This document shows, in pieces, positions 8,233-16,730 of a stretch of DNA of 51,344 nucleotides. This stretch comes from an uncultured Chitinophagales bacterium. Lineage in GTDB: Bacteria; Bacteroidota; Bacteroidia; Chitinophagales; JAHDHT01. Under the pieces are notes generated by a model. It was not told the origin of the DNA. It saw nothing but the letters and a program-made list of their open reading frames with translations, and ran no database searches. The stretch lies in assembly GCA_938023075.1 (NCBI GenBank), contig CALHDG010000273.1, positions 1 to 51,344 on the forward strand, read 5' to 3'. A program made the position numbers and the translations under genes. Within the stretch, counting starts at the first letter, position 1. Each line of letters begins with the position of its first letter.

Positions 8233-9447
8233 TTAAAAAGCCTCACTCAAAAAGAAATACAAAGCACTTTGCCGTTTGTTCTTATAAGCCGAATTAGGGC
8301 TTAACCCAAAACCATAATCAATTCGAATATTGGTGGTTTCGTTTTTGTTGATGTTAATACGTAATCCTCCACCAACAGCGAGATGAAAATCGTTAAATGC
8401 AAATTGATGATAATCACCATATACCTGACCGCCGCTAAAAAAGGCAACCATCCCTAATCTGCCTAACAAAGGTAAAAAACTATCCTCCAAAAAAGTAAAA
8501 GGTAAACGATATTCGGCAGCAAAAGTTAAAAAATGCCGGTCTTGATAAGTACCAAAAAAATAACCGCGCACCAACTCTCTACCACCAAAGCGCGCTAAAC
8601 CTCTTATGGGTAAATCTTCAATATTGGCACCAAAACGATGATTAGAAAACAAGCGTACCGCAAACACATGATCTTTATACATATTAAAATATTGCCGGGC
8701 ATCTAAACCTAAGGCAGTATACATTACATCGCTAGCCAACCATTTACCAAAAAAGTGATTAGACAATTGTACATAGCTACCGGTTTTCGGATAGTTGGGC
8801 CGGTTGCGGGTATCGTAAGTTACATTCAAACCAATGCCTCCTCTAAAACCTTTAACTGTGGTGTTCTGAAAATCTGGTGTCTCTTGCACTACAACCGAAG
8901 AATCGTTACGTACATCAAACACATAATCTAACTCAATTTGCGGACCTACATATAAATTGGGAATAATCTTCTTTAATACATTGCCTTCAAACAAAATACG
9001 TTTCGACCAAAACTGCTGAAAGTTGGTGGTATCGGCTTCCCAAACCTCATCTTTTTCTACAAAGTTTACAACAATAGATTCAACTTCATTACCAAAACCA
9101 TAATTGCGGTCATTAAAATTTCGATAACGGAAATAACCACTAGTCCGGTAGTTATCGTTGGGGCTATACAATGCCCACGAAGGTTCAAAAATAGATTGCC
9201 GCGACGTAGTGTAAGTTGCTAATAAACGCACCTTTGAAACACTAACCGTCGTGTCGCCTTTGGCTAAATCAAAATAATAATCACCAATAACCCCCATGGT
9301 AAAGCCTGTTTCCGGCGCATAACTTAAGGCAGGCAATGGCGTTAGTTGCGCCTTTCTTTTTTTTGGTATAGTATCTGGCTGTGCCTTTAAACCAAAACAT
9401 AACAATAATATAATAATAAGTACTGATGTCTTCTTTTGGTAAATCAT
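8233..9447 (-). CDS. Omp85/BamA-like outer-membrane barrel without POTRA domains
   Basis: A 404-residue protein with a signal peptide (LLLCFGLKAQ) and a body rich in alternating aromatic/polar strands. It carries the Omp85 lid-loop motif as ELVRGYFFG and the strand signature FAAEYRLPF, and ends in phenylalanine (FLSEAF), as outer-membrane barrels do. Family BamA/TamA proteins have N-terminal POTRA domains; here only ~25 residues separate the signal peptide from the first strands, so this is a barrel-only member of the D15/Omp85 surface antigen group. Such short members occur in Bacteroidota, often beside lipases or transporters, but the neighbours here give no clue. A role in membrane insertion is not supported; passive secretion or a pore is as likely. 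Confidence 0.8.
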   Translation of the reverse strand: MIYQKKTSVLIIILLLCFGLKAQPDTIPKKRKAQLTPLPALSYAPETGFTMGVIGDYYFDLAKGDTTVSVSKVRLLATYTTSRQSIFEPSWALYSPNDNYRTSGYFRYRNFNDRNYGFGNEVESIVVNFVEKDEVWEADTTNFQQFWSKRILFEGNVLKKIIPNLYVGPQIELDYVFDVRNDSSVVVQETPDFQNTTVKGFRGGIGLNVTYDTRNRPNYPKTGSYVQLSNHFFGKWLASDVMYTALGLDARQYFNMYKDHVFAVRLFSNHRFGANIEDLPIRGLARFGGRELVRGYFFGTYQDRHFLTFAAEYRLPFTFLEDSFLPLLGRLGMVAFFSGGQVYGDYHQFAFNDFHLAVGGGLRININKNETTNIRIDYGFGLSPNSAYKNKRQSALYFFLSEAF

Positions 9448-9611
9448 GGTGCTAAAGATAGGTTTTTATAACGACGAAGCCAATGGAATTTTTAACTACG
9501 AATCAATTCACAAGTTTAGCTAAAATATTATACATGGAGCGTATTATATTAAATGAATATAGACTATTTCTTATAAAATACATCTTGCTTTTTCCTTCCA
9601 AATATTATACA
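9448..9611. other. Gap without a recognised gene
   Basis: AT-rich leader between the Omp85-like gene (minus strand) and repeat A copy 2. On the minus strand TATCTTTA, one base off the -7 consensus, lies just upstream of the start at 9447. I see nothing else in it. Confidence 0.5.
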
Positions 9612-9805
9612 AGTTTATCCAAACAATAAAAGTAGTACACACTTTTGCATCTATTTTTTTTTGAAGCGAAACCTTATAGCATTATAATAAGGTTGGTCCC
9701 GCTTTCCGCTCAAATGCTATTGCTCGGCTGCATATGCTGCGCTGCAAAATAGCATAACCGCTGCAATCGGGGCTAGTTTACAAACTTCGGTGCTTCGTAG
9801 CAACA
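9612..9805 (+). repeat. Structured intergenic repeat, family A, copy 2
   Basis: Long subtype, shared with the copy at 27562: both begin near ACAAGTTTATCC and contain TTTTTGAAGCGAAACC. Outer stem GTCCCG (9696-9701) with CGGGGC (9768-9773); inner stem ATGCTATT (9714-9721) with AATAGCAT (9748-9755). A 5' hairpin CCTTAT/ATAAGG precedes and a 3' AGTTT/AAACT hairpin follows. Confidence 0.78.
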
Positions 9806-9943
9806 TAAAACGGTAGCAGTCAAAAACAGGAAAAGATCAACCACTTTGAAAAACTTGTCTATTTTCGTCAATTGATTTTTGGAATTTAGAATTTGAGCAC
9901 TGAAATATATGTTATAGGAATTTTTAATTACGCATGATTTAAA

Positions 9944-9951
9944 TACTTTTG
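9944..9951 (+). promoter_or_regulatory. -7 box upstream of comA
   Basis: TACTTTTG matches TAnnTTTG, 26 nt before the comA start codon. No convincing TTG lies at the expected distance upstream. Confidence 0.45.
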
Positions 9952-9977
9952 CGCGCATAAATTAGGGTGTTTGTTTT

Positions 9978-10745
9978 ATGAATTATCAATTATCCGGCTT
10001 GCCGGAAAGAACTGCTAAACCTAGAAAACACGGCTTAACGATGGTAATGGATAAAGGTTTAAGCCTACGGGAAACCGAAGATTTTATTGAGGTTAGCGGC
10101 GTGTATACCGATATGGTTAAGCTGGGTTTTGGCACATCAATGGTAACGCCTAATCTAAAAGGAAAATTGAAACTCTATCAACAAGCTAACATTCCCTACT
10201 ACTTTGGTGGAACCTTGTTTGAAGCGTTTGTAGCAAGAAATCAATTTAACAACTACCTCAACCTGATTGACGAATTTGAATTAGATTATGTTGAAGTATC
10301 AGACGGTTGTTTAGAAATTGAACACGAGCAAAAGTGTGCCTACATTAGTCAATTGGCAGAACATGCCAAAGTCCTCTCAGAAATTGGCTCGAAAGACGAA
10401 ACCAAAATTATGGCACCCTATATTTGGATTGAACTCATCAATAAAGAACTCGCAGCCGGCTCGTGGAAAGTAATTGCCGAAGCCCGCGAAAGTGGCAATA
10501 TTGGTATTTACCGCGCAAGCGGCGAGGTGCGCATGGGTTTAGTCAACGAAATTTTACACGCCATAGAAGACGGTCAAACCATTATATGGGAAACCCCCAA
10601 AAAGCAACAACAAGCCTGGTTTATTAAACTTCGCGGTGCCAATGTCAATCTCGGTAACATTGCCCCAAATGATGTCATACCTTTAGAAACCTTGCGCTTG
10701 GGACTGCGAGCCGATACATTTTTTGAGTTTTTGGGGGAGGGGTAG
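9978..10745 (+). CDS. comA: Phosphosulfolactate synthase
   Basis: A 255-residue cytoplasmic protein matching the ComA family (Pfam PF02679) along its whole length: GLTMVMDKGLSLRETEDF, VKLGFGTSM, PYYFGGTLFEAF, YVEVSDGCLEIEH and the late block LGLRADTFFEF. In methanogens ComA adds sulfite to phosphoenolpyruvate to give (R)-phospho-3-sulfolactate, the first step of coenzyme M synthesis. Bacteroidota do not make coenzyme M; a role in sulfolactate or sulfonate supply (for example for sulfonolipids) is inference. No comB, comC or other sulfonate gene is adjacent. It is preceded by a -7 box and repeat A copy 2. A decayed duplicate of its last ~78 bases lies just downstream. Confidence 0.88.
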   Translation: MNYQLSGLPERTAKPRKHGLTMVMDKGLSLRETEDFIEVSGVYTDMVKLGFGTSMVTPNLKGKLKLYQQANIPYYFGGTLFEAFVARNQFNNYLNLIDEFELDYVEVSDGCLEIEHEQKCAYISQLAEHAKVLSEIGSKDETKIMAPYIWIELINKELAAGSWKVIAEARESGNIGIYRASGEVRMGLVNEILHAIEDGQTIIWETPKKQQQAWFIKLRGANVNLGNIAPNDVIPLETLRLGLRADTFFEFLGEG

Positions 10746-10794
10746 AAGTTTTACTGAAAGCAACCTAAAGCCCATTAAAATAGGAGATTCATAA

Positions 10795-10858
10795 CTCGGC
10801 AACATTGTGATAAACGATGTGATTCCTTTAGAAACTTAGAGCCGATGCATTTTTTGAG
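10795..10858 (+). pseudogene. Decayed duplicate of the 3' end of comA
   Basis: Bases 10795-10858 align with comA bases 10650-10727: both start CTCGG.AACATTG, share CCTTTAGAAAC, and end GAGCCGAT.CATTTTTTGAG, with a roughly 14-base internal deletion and scattered substitutions. The copy sits 145 bp downstream of its parent in the same direction. It has no usable frame. The simplest reading is a tandem duplication of comA, or part of it, that has mostly been lost. Confidence 0.75.
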
Positions 10859-10923
10859 GAGAGAAATTATTTTTCAGAAATATTTTTGGGTAGACTCAAG
10901 ATATCATTTAGTTGCTTTTCCAT

Positions 10924-13551
10924 TCAATTCTTTTCTTTGTCATCCAACTCTTTTGTTTTGATATGCTTCATTAGATAATATTTCATTAATACTCTAATAT
11001 AATTTCGATACTTTATTTTACTTTTACTATTAAGAAATTTATCCATTCGAATATAGCTTTGAAAAGCATGGAAAAAATTTATTGTGGTTTCCTTATATTC
11101 GGTATCTAATTCGTAGTAGGAACGAGCTATTATAGAAATGCGTATTGGATTTTGATGCATATTTAACGACGATAAAGGGAGAAGATAATCAACGGCTTTC
11201 TTGTAGTCTTTTTCTATAAATGCTTTTATACCTAAATCATAAGCTATAGAAGCTATTGTTAAGTGAATGGATTTGTCTTTTTTCTTTGTCACATTTCTAT
11301 CTATTAAATTTTGAACCCTCTCACTCAAAAAGTTCTTTCCTTCACTTACTTTATCAATAGCGATAAGCAACTCATCCACATCAAAATCTTTCAGTAAAAA
11401 TCCATCTGCACCTGCTTTTAAGGTGTTTTTTACCGTTGGTAAATCATCATAATTCGACAGTATAATCACGTAAACATTTGGATATAATTCTTTGACTTTT
11501 CGTGTAGCTTCTAAGCCATCAATATCAGGCATACGAATATCTATCAAAACAACTTGAGGTTGAATATTATCCAATTTACTTAATAAGTCAGCACCATTCA
11601 AAGCAGTAAATAAAATTTCTATAGAATCTTTTTCTCCCAATATTTTTTCTATGGCTTGTAAAAATAACTGGCTGTTTTCGGCAATAGCAATAGAAATATT
11701 TTGTGTATCGCGTGAACTTGAATTATCTTTATTTGCTGAAATATACTTCTCTCCAATTTTATCAAAAAATGGTTTTAAATGTTCTTTTTCTTCTTTTAAA
11801 GAATCATTTTCAAAGGAGCGGAAATTCTCTTTCATCAATTCATCATAAGTTTGATGATGTTCAACTTTTAATCGCAACTCTTCGTCTCCGGCTAATTTTT
11901 TTTCAAAAGCTTTTAAAGCATCTCCACTTAATTCGCCATTAATGTATTGATTGATTAGAATTTCATGATCAAATTGTTCAATAGTTTTTTTTTCGAAGTA
12001 CGGTTTCCCTACTTTCTCAAAAATTGGGCTTAGTTCTTTTTTTTGTTTTTGATAAACATCGTTATTTAAATAAAGATAGTTTTCTTTTAGTAACGAGTTA
12101 ATGGATTGGTGTTGTTTAACTTTCAATCTCAATGTCTCATTGTTTGCTATTTTTTTCTCAAAATCTTTTAAGGCATTGCCACTTAACTCACCATTGAGAT
12201 ATTGAATAATTTGCATTTCATTTAAACTGTCGTCTAATTGAGCTAAAATAGATTTGGCGATATCACCATACTTTTCAGACTCTTGTAATAGATTTAGTAT
12301 TGGTTTTGCTTTATTTGGTTGTTTTTGATTTAAATAACCTAAAGCTAAATAGCAATTGGAAATATCGTAAACATCTTTGAAAGTCTGTATAGCTGATTCT
12401 TTTTTATTTGATAAAAAATCAAAAATACCCTTTTCAATAGTAGTTAGCTTGGTTACTTCAAGCCAAGGTATTAGTGGAGGATCAGTTCTAAAAGTTGATG
12501 ATTCCGAAATTAAATAGTCTTTAACTCTATTTGAATAGTGAAAATAATGATCAATTTGATCTTTTACTGAGGAAATTAAAATGAATTTATTTACGCGGAA
12601 AAATTTATTTTTTAACTCAGATGAAATTTTGTTGTAAACTTCAAAAAGCTCATTAGTGTCAACTCTCTCGTTAATTGAAAATTCAATTTTATGAATGCAA
12701 ACGATTAAGAAAAATGCAGCTATTTGATTTACTCTATTAAATGAATTACTTGCATTCCTCCAATCAACATCTAAAAATCTCCAGATTCCTTCCCCTAATG
12801 TTGGTAGACTAGAATATCTATCTGAATTCGTCGTAGAAAAGAAAATATTTTTTTGTTCCATTAGGTTTTCATTATAGAAATCCGAAAAGTCTGATAATGT
12901 TTTTTCAGAAACAGACTTTGCTTTAAAATTGCTTATTTGCTTTTCCCTTTTTTTCTCAAGCCCATAATTATCATAAAAAACAATATTTTGCGTTCTCAAC
13001 AGATTTTCCAATTGGTCAACTGCACTTTCAACAAAATATTTTCTCCCTACTTTAGTAAAAATCGGTTCAAGGGTTTCTTTTTCTTGCTTATAATTCTCTG
13101 TACTTAGTGATAAATGGTTTTCCTTTAACAGTCGGTCATTAATTTGATATTTTCGGATTTTATTCTTTAACTCATTCTTATTCTTTATAAATTCATTGAC
13201 TTTTGCCTTTACTTCTTCGCCTATTTCATTGTTAATATATTGATTTAATTGTTGAGTATCAATATGATGTACTTCGGTATTTGCTTGAACCACTTTTCTA
13301 AATTCAACCCTTTGTATAGAAGTTGTTTCTTTATATGGAAATTTAATTTTGTAAGCGTCCAAATCATAGGCTTTTATATAAGTATTGTTGTCAATAATAA
13401 AATTATCTGCATCGGATGCAGTATAATAAACAACTAAAGTATTACCCTGTAATTCTATATTTTGTAAACTATGGCTTGCATCAGGAAATACAATATTGAT
13501 AATCCTTTCTTTATTAATTTGATATGTAGAATTGCCTAATTCGGGCTTCAT
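10924..13551 (-). CDS. Anti-sigma-like / response-regulator receiver fusion with helical tail
   Basis: An 875-residue cytoplasmic protein with no signal peptide or membrane segment. Three related ~85-residue modules occur at ~101-185, 445-525 and 531-605. Modules 2 and 3 begin with YLNGELSG and YINGELSG followed by a helical FEKKLA.DEELRLKVEHHQ-type stretch, the pattern of Bacteroidota anti-sigma N-termini; module 1 is more diverged. Residues ~617-745 are a NarL-type receiver domain: phospho-acceptor Asp671 in LIDIRMPDIDG, Ser699, Lys721 in GFLLKD; one of the usual paired acidic residues is changed (Glu625-Asn626). No LuxR DNA-binding helix-turn-helix follows; residues ~755-875 are helical and TPR-like. 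Residues 190-440 are helical and unassigned. It starts 9 nt after the tandem-sigma-2 gene, so it is the likely partner of that sigma factor, perhaps releasing it on phosphorylation (inferred). Confidence 0.72.
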   Translation of the reverse strand: MKPELGNSTYQINKERIINIVFPDASHSLQNIELQGNTLVVYYTASDADNFIIDNNTYIKAYDLDAYKIKFPYKETTSIQRVEFRKVVQANTEVHHIDTQQLNQYINNEIGEEVKAKVNEFIKNKNELKNKIRKYQINDRLLKENHLSLSTENYKQEKETLEPIFTKVGRKYFVESAVDQLENLLRTQNIVFYDNYGLEKKREKQISNFKAKSVSEKTLSDFSDFYNENLMEQKNIFFSTTNSDRYSSLPTLGEGIWRFLDVDWRNASNSFNRVNQIAAFFLIVCIHKIEFSINERVDTNELFEVYNKISSELKNKFFRVNKFILISSVKDQIDHYFHYSNRVKDYLISESSTFRTDPPLIPWLEVTKLTTIEKGIFDFLSNKKESAIQTFKDVYDISNCYLALGYLNQKQPNKAKPILNLLQESEKYGDIAKSILAQLDDSLNEMQIIQYLNGELSGNALKDFEKKIANNETLRLKVKQHQSINSLLKENYLYLNNDVYQKQKKELSPIFEKVGKPYFEKKTIEQFDHEILINQYINGELSGDALKAFEKKLAGDEELRLKVEHHQTYDELMKENFRSFENDSLKEEKEHLKPFFDKIGEKYISANKDNSSSRDTQNISIAIAENSQLFLQAIEKILGEKDSIEILFTALNGADLLSKLDNIQPQVVLIDIRMPDIDGLEATRKVKELYPNVYVIILSNYDDLPTVKNTLKAGADGFLLKDFDVDELLIAIDKVSEGKNFLSERVQNLIDRNVTKKKDKSIHLTIASIAYDLGIKAFIEKDYKKAVDYLLPLSSLNMHQNPIRISIIARSYYELDTEYKETTINFFHAFQSYIRMDKFLNSKSKIKYRNYIRVLMKYYLMKHIKTKELDDKEKN

Positions 13552-13560
13552 TTTTTGTTG

Positions 13561-14382
13561 TTAAAGTTGTTTATATAATGGATGATTTTCACAACATTTC
13601 CGCAAACGCTCTCTACAAGTATACATCTTTTGATCGACATTGTTGGGTTCTATATCCAATTCTTCCGCAATTTCTTTAGCACTCATATCAATCATACGCA
13701 TGCCTAACAGCTCTTTACAATCTCTTTTTAATTCATTAAAACTATCTTTTAAAATAATGAATTGCAACTCTTTATTTTGTTCTAATGAGAAAAATGGGTC
13801 TTTTATATTTTCGGTATCAATTATATTTATTGATTGATCTTTGTTTCTCATCCTTAGTTCATTAATCCATAAATTTTTATATACCCGGTATAAATAGCCA
13901 CCAAAAGGCACCAGTAATTCTATTGGTTTTGATTGATGGCGTAACGAAACTGCAATTAAAGCTTCTTGGAAAATATCATAAGCATCATCAACCGTTCCTC
14001 CATTCCTTAATACAAATCGCTTACACTCGGGTGCATGATTCTGATAGATTTCTTCAACTAATGCTTCGTTTCTATTAACTAAAGCTTCTAAATATTTTTG
14101 ATCATCGTGCTGCCTTTTATTTATATTCTTATCAAGCCATAAATTTTTATACACCGACTGCAAATATTCTCCAAAAGGCACAACCAATTCAATGGGCTTC
14201 GATTTATGCCGTAGGGAAACCACCTTTAAAATTTCCTGAAAAATGTTATAAGCTTCGTTTTGGCTTCCTCCATTTTTTATAATAAATCGTTTACATTCAG
14301 GAGCAAACTTATTGTAGATTTCATCCACTAAAGCATCGTCTCTATAAACTAAAGCATCTATATATTTTTGGTCATCGTGCAT
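13561..14382 (-). CDS. ECF-like sigma factor with duplicated sigma-2 domain
   Basis: A 273-residue protein. Residues 2-91 and 92-181 are two copies of the same sigma-70 region 2 module: HDDQKY...AL..R..ALV.EIY...APECKRF followed by AY.IFQE, SLRH.SKPIEL and YKNLW. Residues ~206-273 are a single sigma region 4 with a helix-turn-helix (DMSAKEIAEELDIEPNNV, ~234-251). Ordinary ECF factors of ~180-200 residues have one sigma-2 and one sigma-4. The second sigma-2 keeps the canonical basic ending after NLW (INELRMRNK); the first ends NLWLDKNINKRQ and may have changed role. DNA of the two copies is still recognisably alike, so the duplication is fairly recent or under selection. The anti-sigma/receiver gene follows after 9 nt. 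Confidence 0.8.
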   Translation of the reverse strand: MHDDQKYIDALVYRDDALVDEIYNKFAPECKRFIIKNGGSQNEAYNIFQEILKVVSLRHKSKPIELVVPFGEYLQSVYKNLWLDKNINKRQHDDQKYLEALVNRNEALVEEIYQNHAPECKRFVLRNGGTVDDAYDIFQEALIAVSLRHQSKPIELLVPFGGYLYRVYKNLWINELRMRNKDQSINIIDTENIKDPFFSLEQNKELQFIILKDSFNELKRDCKELLGMRMIDMSAKEIAEELDIEPNNVDQKMYTCRERLRKCCENHPLYKQL

Positions 14383-14723
14383 AAGTTCATCAAAAATAGG
14401 CTTTTGTAGGATAAAAAAAACTCGAATTCATAATTTTTCAAAAAAATCTGATTTGTTTGCTAAGAAATTTCGCTTTTGTTGTTATACGGGTAAATGACAA
14501 GCAAAAAAGTAAAAATGACTAAAAATATTAAGCACCAAATTAATACTATAAAAGCAAAGGAAATACTATCAAGATAGTTTCATTCATCATTTAATTAAAG
14601 TATTGAATTAAAAAACAACAAAAGGTAACAGAGGTATAAAGACAGTATAAAATATATAATATTTTGTCTTTATCATAATTTCTGAATAAATTTAAATTAA
14701 TTGTTAACTAAATATTTAACAAC
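14383..14723. other. Divergent intergenic region with two inverted repeats
   Basis: No gene. It separates the sigma operon (minus strand) from the small secreted protein (plus strand). It holds a palindrome ACTATC-AA-GATAGT near 14567-14580 and a 9-bp inverted repeat ATAAAGACA (14636-14644) / TGTCTTTAT (14665-14673) with a 20-nt AT-only centre, 51 nt before the start at 14724. Either could be a binding site; neither matches a site I know. Confidence 0.5.
14391..14398 (-). promoter_or_regulatory. -7 box of the sigma/anti-sigma operon
   Basis: On the minus strand TATTTTTG (TAnnTTTG) lies 8 nt before the sigma-factor ATG at 14382. The spacing implies a very short leader. No clear -33 TTG is visible. 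Confidence 0.45.
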
Positions 14724-15062
14724 ATGAACAAAAATCGAAAGATGACATTAAAATTGTTGGCTCTTGTAGCAGCATTATTTTTTAACTTATCGCTTGCTTT
14801 AGCTCAACCCGGTATTGTAGATATTGTATGGGGTGCCAAAAAGCAGCAAACAGAAAATGTACTTATTAGTGTTGATTTGGAACAGCACAAAACATTTTCT
14901 ATAGTTTTTATACACGAAACCGGTAAGCGATTTGTAAAAAAGATTTATTTAACAAGCCAGTTTGCAAGGCTAAGATTAAACTTGCCAAAAGGTAAATACC
15001 GAATATTGGTTACAGATATAGAAACCGGATCAATACAAAAGTATACCACCTTATTTCAATAA
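14724..15062 (+). CDS. Small exported protein of unknown function
   Basis: A 112-residue protein with a clear signal peptide (LLALVAALFFNLSLALAQ, cleavage after ~residue 28). The mature part (~84 residues) has alternating hydrophobic/polar strands (TFSIVFIHETGKRFVKKIYL, KGKYRILVTDIETG), suggesting a small beta-sandwich, and contains no cysteine after the signal peptide. It is not a sorting domain and I do not recognise the family. It is divergent from the sigma/anti-sigma operon and could be one of its targets, which is inference from position and the inverted repeat upstream. A strong terminator follows 14 nt after the stop. Confidence 0.7.
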   Translation: MNKNRKMTLKLLALVAALFFNLSLALAQPGIVDIVWGAKKQQTENVLISVDLEQHKTFSIVFIHETGKRFVKKIYLTSQFARLRLNLPKGKYRILVTDIETGSIQKYTTLFQ

Positions 15063-15076
15063 AACACTTCATGCAT

Positions 15077-15120
15077 AATAACATGACCTGACGAATCAGG
15101 TCGTGTTATTTATTTTTTTT
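15077..15120. terminator. Strong bidirectional terminator overlapping a gene end
   Basis: AATAACATGACCTGA (15077-15091) pairs with TCAGGTCGTGTTATT (15096-15110), 15 bp with one G-T pair and a 4-nt loop, followed by TATTTTTTTT. It ends transcription of the 14724 gene. The right arm and T-tract also encode the last residues (KKINNTT) and the stop of the minus-strand gene at 15096. Confidence 0.85.
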
Positions 15121-16547
15121 GACAACCAAGCTCGCTCTACAGTATTTTTCTTCAACATTAACAAAAGTTTTTCTTTGCTTTGATCAGGATTGGATAGATC
15201 TCTAACTATTTGAGTAAAATTATATAGAGATTCATACAAGTAATCATCATTAAACTCATCTTTATTGTTGTTCAAATACTTTACCAAGTTTACTCGCTCT
15301 TCTTCAAATTTACTATAATCTCTTATTTCATAAAGGCACTTAATCTGTAACACTTTCCTTCTTAAATAAAACCGTATTTTTCGCTTTGAATATTTGCTCA
15401 AATACTCCAGCGATTCTTTAAATTTATTTTGAGCGAACAACTTGTAAGCCAAACATAAATTTAAAGTAGGTTCTTTGTAATCGTCCTCAATTCTAAATTG
15501 GTATTTTTTCCAGGCACTATCTATTTCATTTGGTTTTTGTTCTTCGCAACATATATAAGCGTAGTTAATTAAAATTTGAGGCTGTAATAAGCCATTCGTC
15601 AAAAACACAGACCTTTCTAAACCTAATTTATGCAAATTGAAATGTGTTGCTGTTAAGTCAATATGGTTTTTTCTTGTAATAAAGGAGGCATAGTTAATGG
15701 CAAAAGTAAGTATAGTGCCTAATTCCTTTTCATTTAAAAATGGTGCTTTTTCAATTATTTTATCGGTCAAAAGTTTTAGATGAACTTTGCTTTCTTTAAT
15801 TGATAATTCAAAACAAAGCAGGTAGAGTTCAAATAAAGTATTATTAGCATTTTGTTCTATCAGGTTTTCATTAAGGCTTACCATTTCAAGTTGAGTACTT
15901 TCAATGTCAGGCAAATTAAATTGTTCGCCTCTAATTTTTTTTCGGTACAACGCTTCTGTATAATATCGCATTTTCGTCAACCCAAGAAATGTATTTAAAT
16001 GCTGCAATAATTTTTTTAAATATTCACTACCTTTTTGCCAAATATGCGTATTTAAATTGTAGTATAAATGATGATAAAATTTATGTATTTGATAATATTC
16101 ATCAATATTATTAGCATTTGTTTTTTCTAAATGATTACCAATATCGTTTAATTTAAATTCAATCAATTTCGATAAATCAATAATACTAATACTATTTTCA
16201 GGAAGTTCTTTCGCCTGATAATAGGCGACCATTAGTAATTTTTTCTGCAGATCAAAATTATTGCTCTTATGTGTCTTTTTGGTAAGCCAATTAACTAACA
16301 AAAAATTCTCCGCTATATTAAACAATTGATGACGTAATTGGTTTATTTTATTAAGGTTTTCAATTTGCTCTGATAATTTTCGAGGTCGCTTAGCATATTT
16401 TATTATACAATTGTGTAAACGCAACAGATCATCGTGGTTTCCTTTTTTTTGTGACCATAGATTTCTGTTTTCTAACCATATTTGGAGTCCTCTTTTTTCT
16501 TGAGCATCCATTACATTATACAGTTTTACGATTTTAGTATCAGTCAT
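15096..16547 (-). CDS. Large helical cytoplasmic protein, paralogue of the 33004-34422 gene
   Basis: A 483-residue protein without signal peptide or membrane segments, predicted almost wholly helical, with TPR-like spacing in the second half (NLCLAYKLFAQNKFKESLEY, VLQIKCLYEIRDYSKFEEE). It ends with the signature RAWLSKKINNTT. The protein at 33004-34422 has the same length class and layout and ends LNKWLIQKIDEL, and their N-termini also align (KLYNVMDAQEKRGLQIWL with ELLKGLNEKEFKQLGKLI), so they are distant paralogues. I recognise no catalytic motif. This looks like a lineage-specific family, possibly a scaffold. The stop codon lies inside a terminator hairpin. A -7 box (TATCTTTG, 16684-16691) lies 137 nt upstream. 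Confidence 0.7.
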   Translation of the reverse strand: MTDTKIVKLYNVMDAQEKRGLQIWLENRNLWSQKKGNHDDLLRLHNCIIKYAKRPRKLSEQIENLNKINQLRHQLFNIAENFLLVNWLTKKTHKSNNFDLQKKLLMVAYYQAKELPENSISIIDLSKLIEFKLNDIGNHLEKTNANNIDEYYQIHKFYHHLYYNLNTHIWQKGSEYLKKLLQHLNTFLGLTKMRYYTEALYRKKIRGEQFNLPDIESTQLEMVSLNENLIEQNANNTLFELYLLCFELSIKESKVHLKLLTDKIIEKAPFLNEKELGTILTFAINYASFITRKNHIDLTATHFNLHKLGLERSVFLTNGLLQPQILINYAYICCEEQKPNEIDSAWKKYQFRIEDDYKEPTLNLCLAYKLFAQNKFKESLEYLSKYSKRKIRFYLRRKVLQIKCLYEIRDYSKFEEERVNLVKYLNNNKDEFNDDYLYESLYNFTQIVRDLSNPDQSKEKLLLMLKKNTVERAWLSKKINNTT

Positions 16548-16730
16548 ATCAGGTTGATTTTAAGATTTATAAAAAGTTTGATTTTTATTTTGATACGAAA
16601 ATATCAATTTTTAGAAATTTGAGTTTTATTAAATTAGAATAAATAAATTTTTATAAGCAATTAATTATTATGCATTTACATGTCAAAGATAAACAATTTT
16701 AGTCAAATAGTTTAATGACGTTTATAGTGT

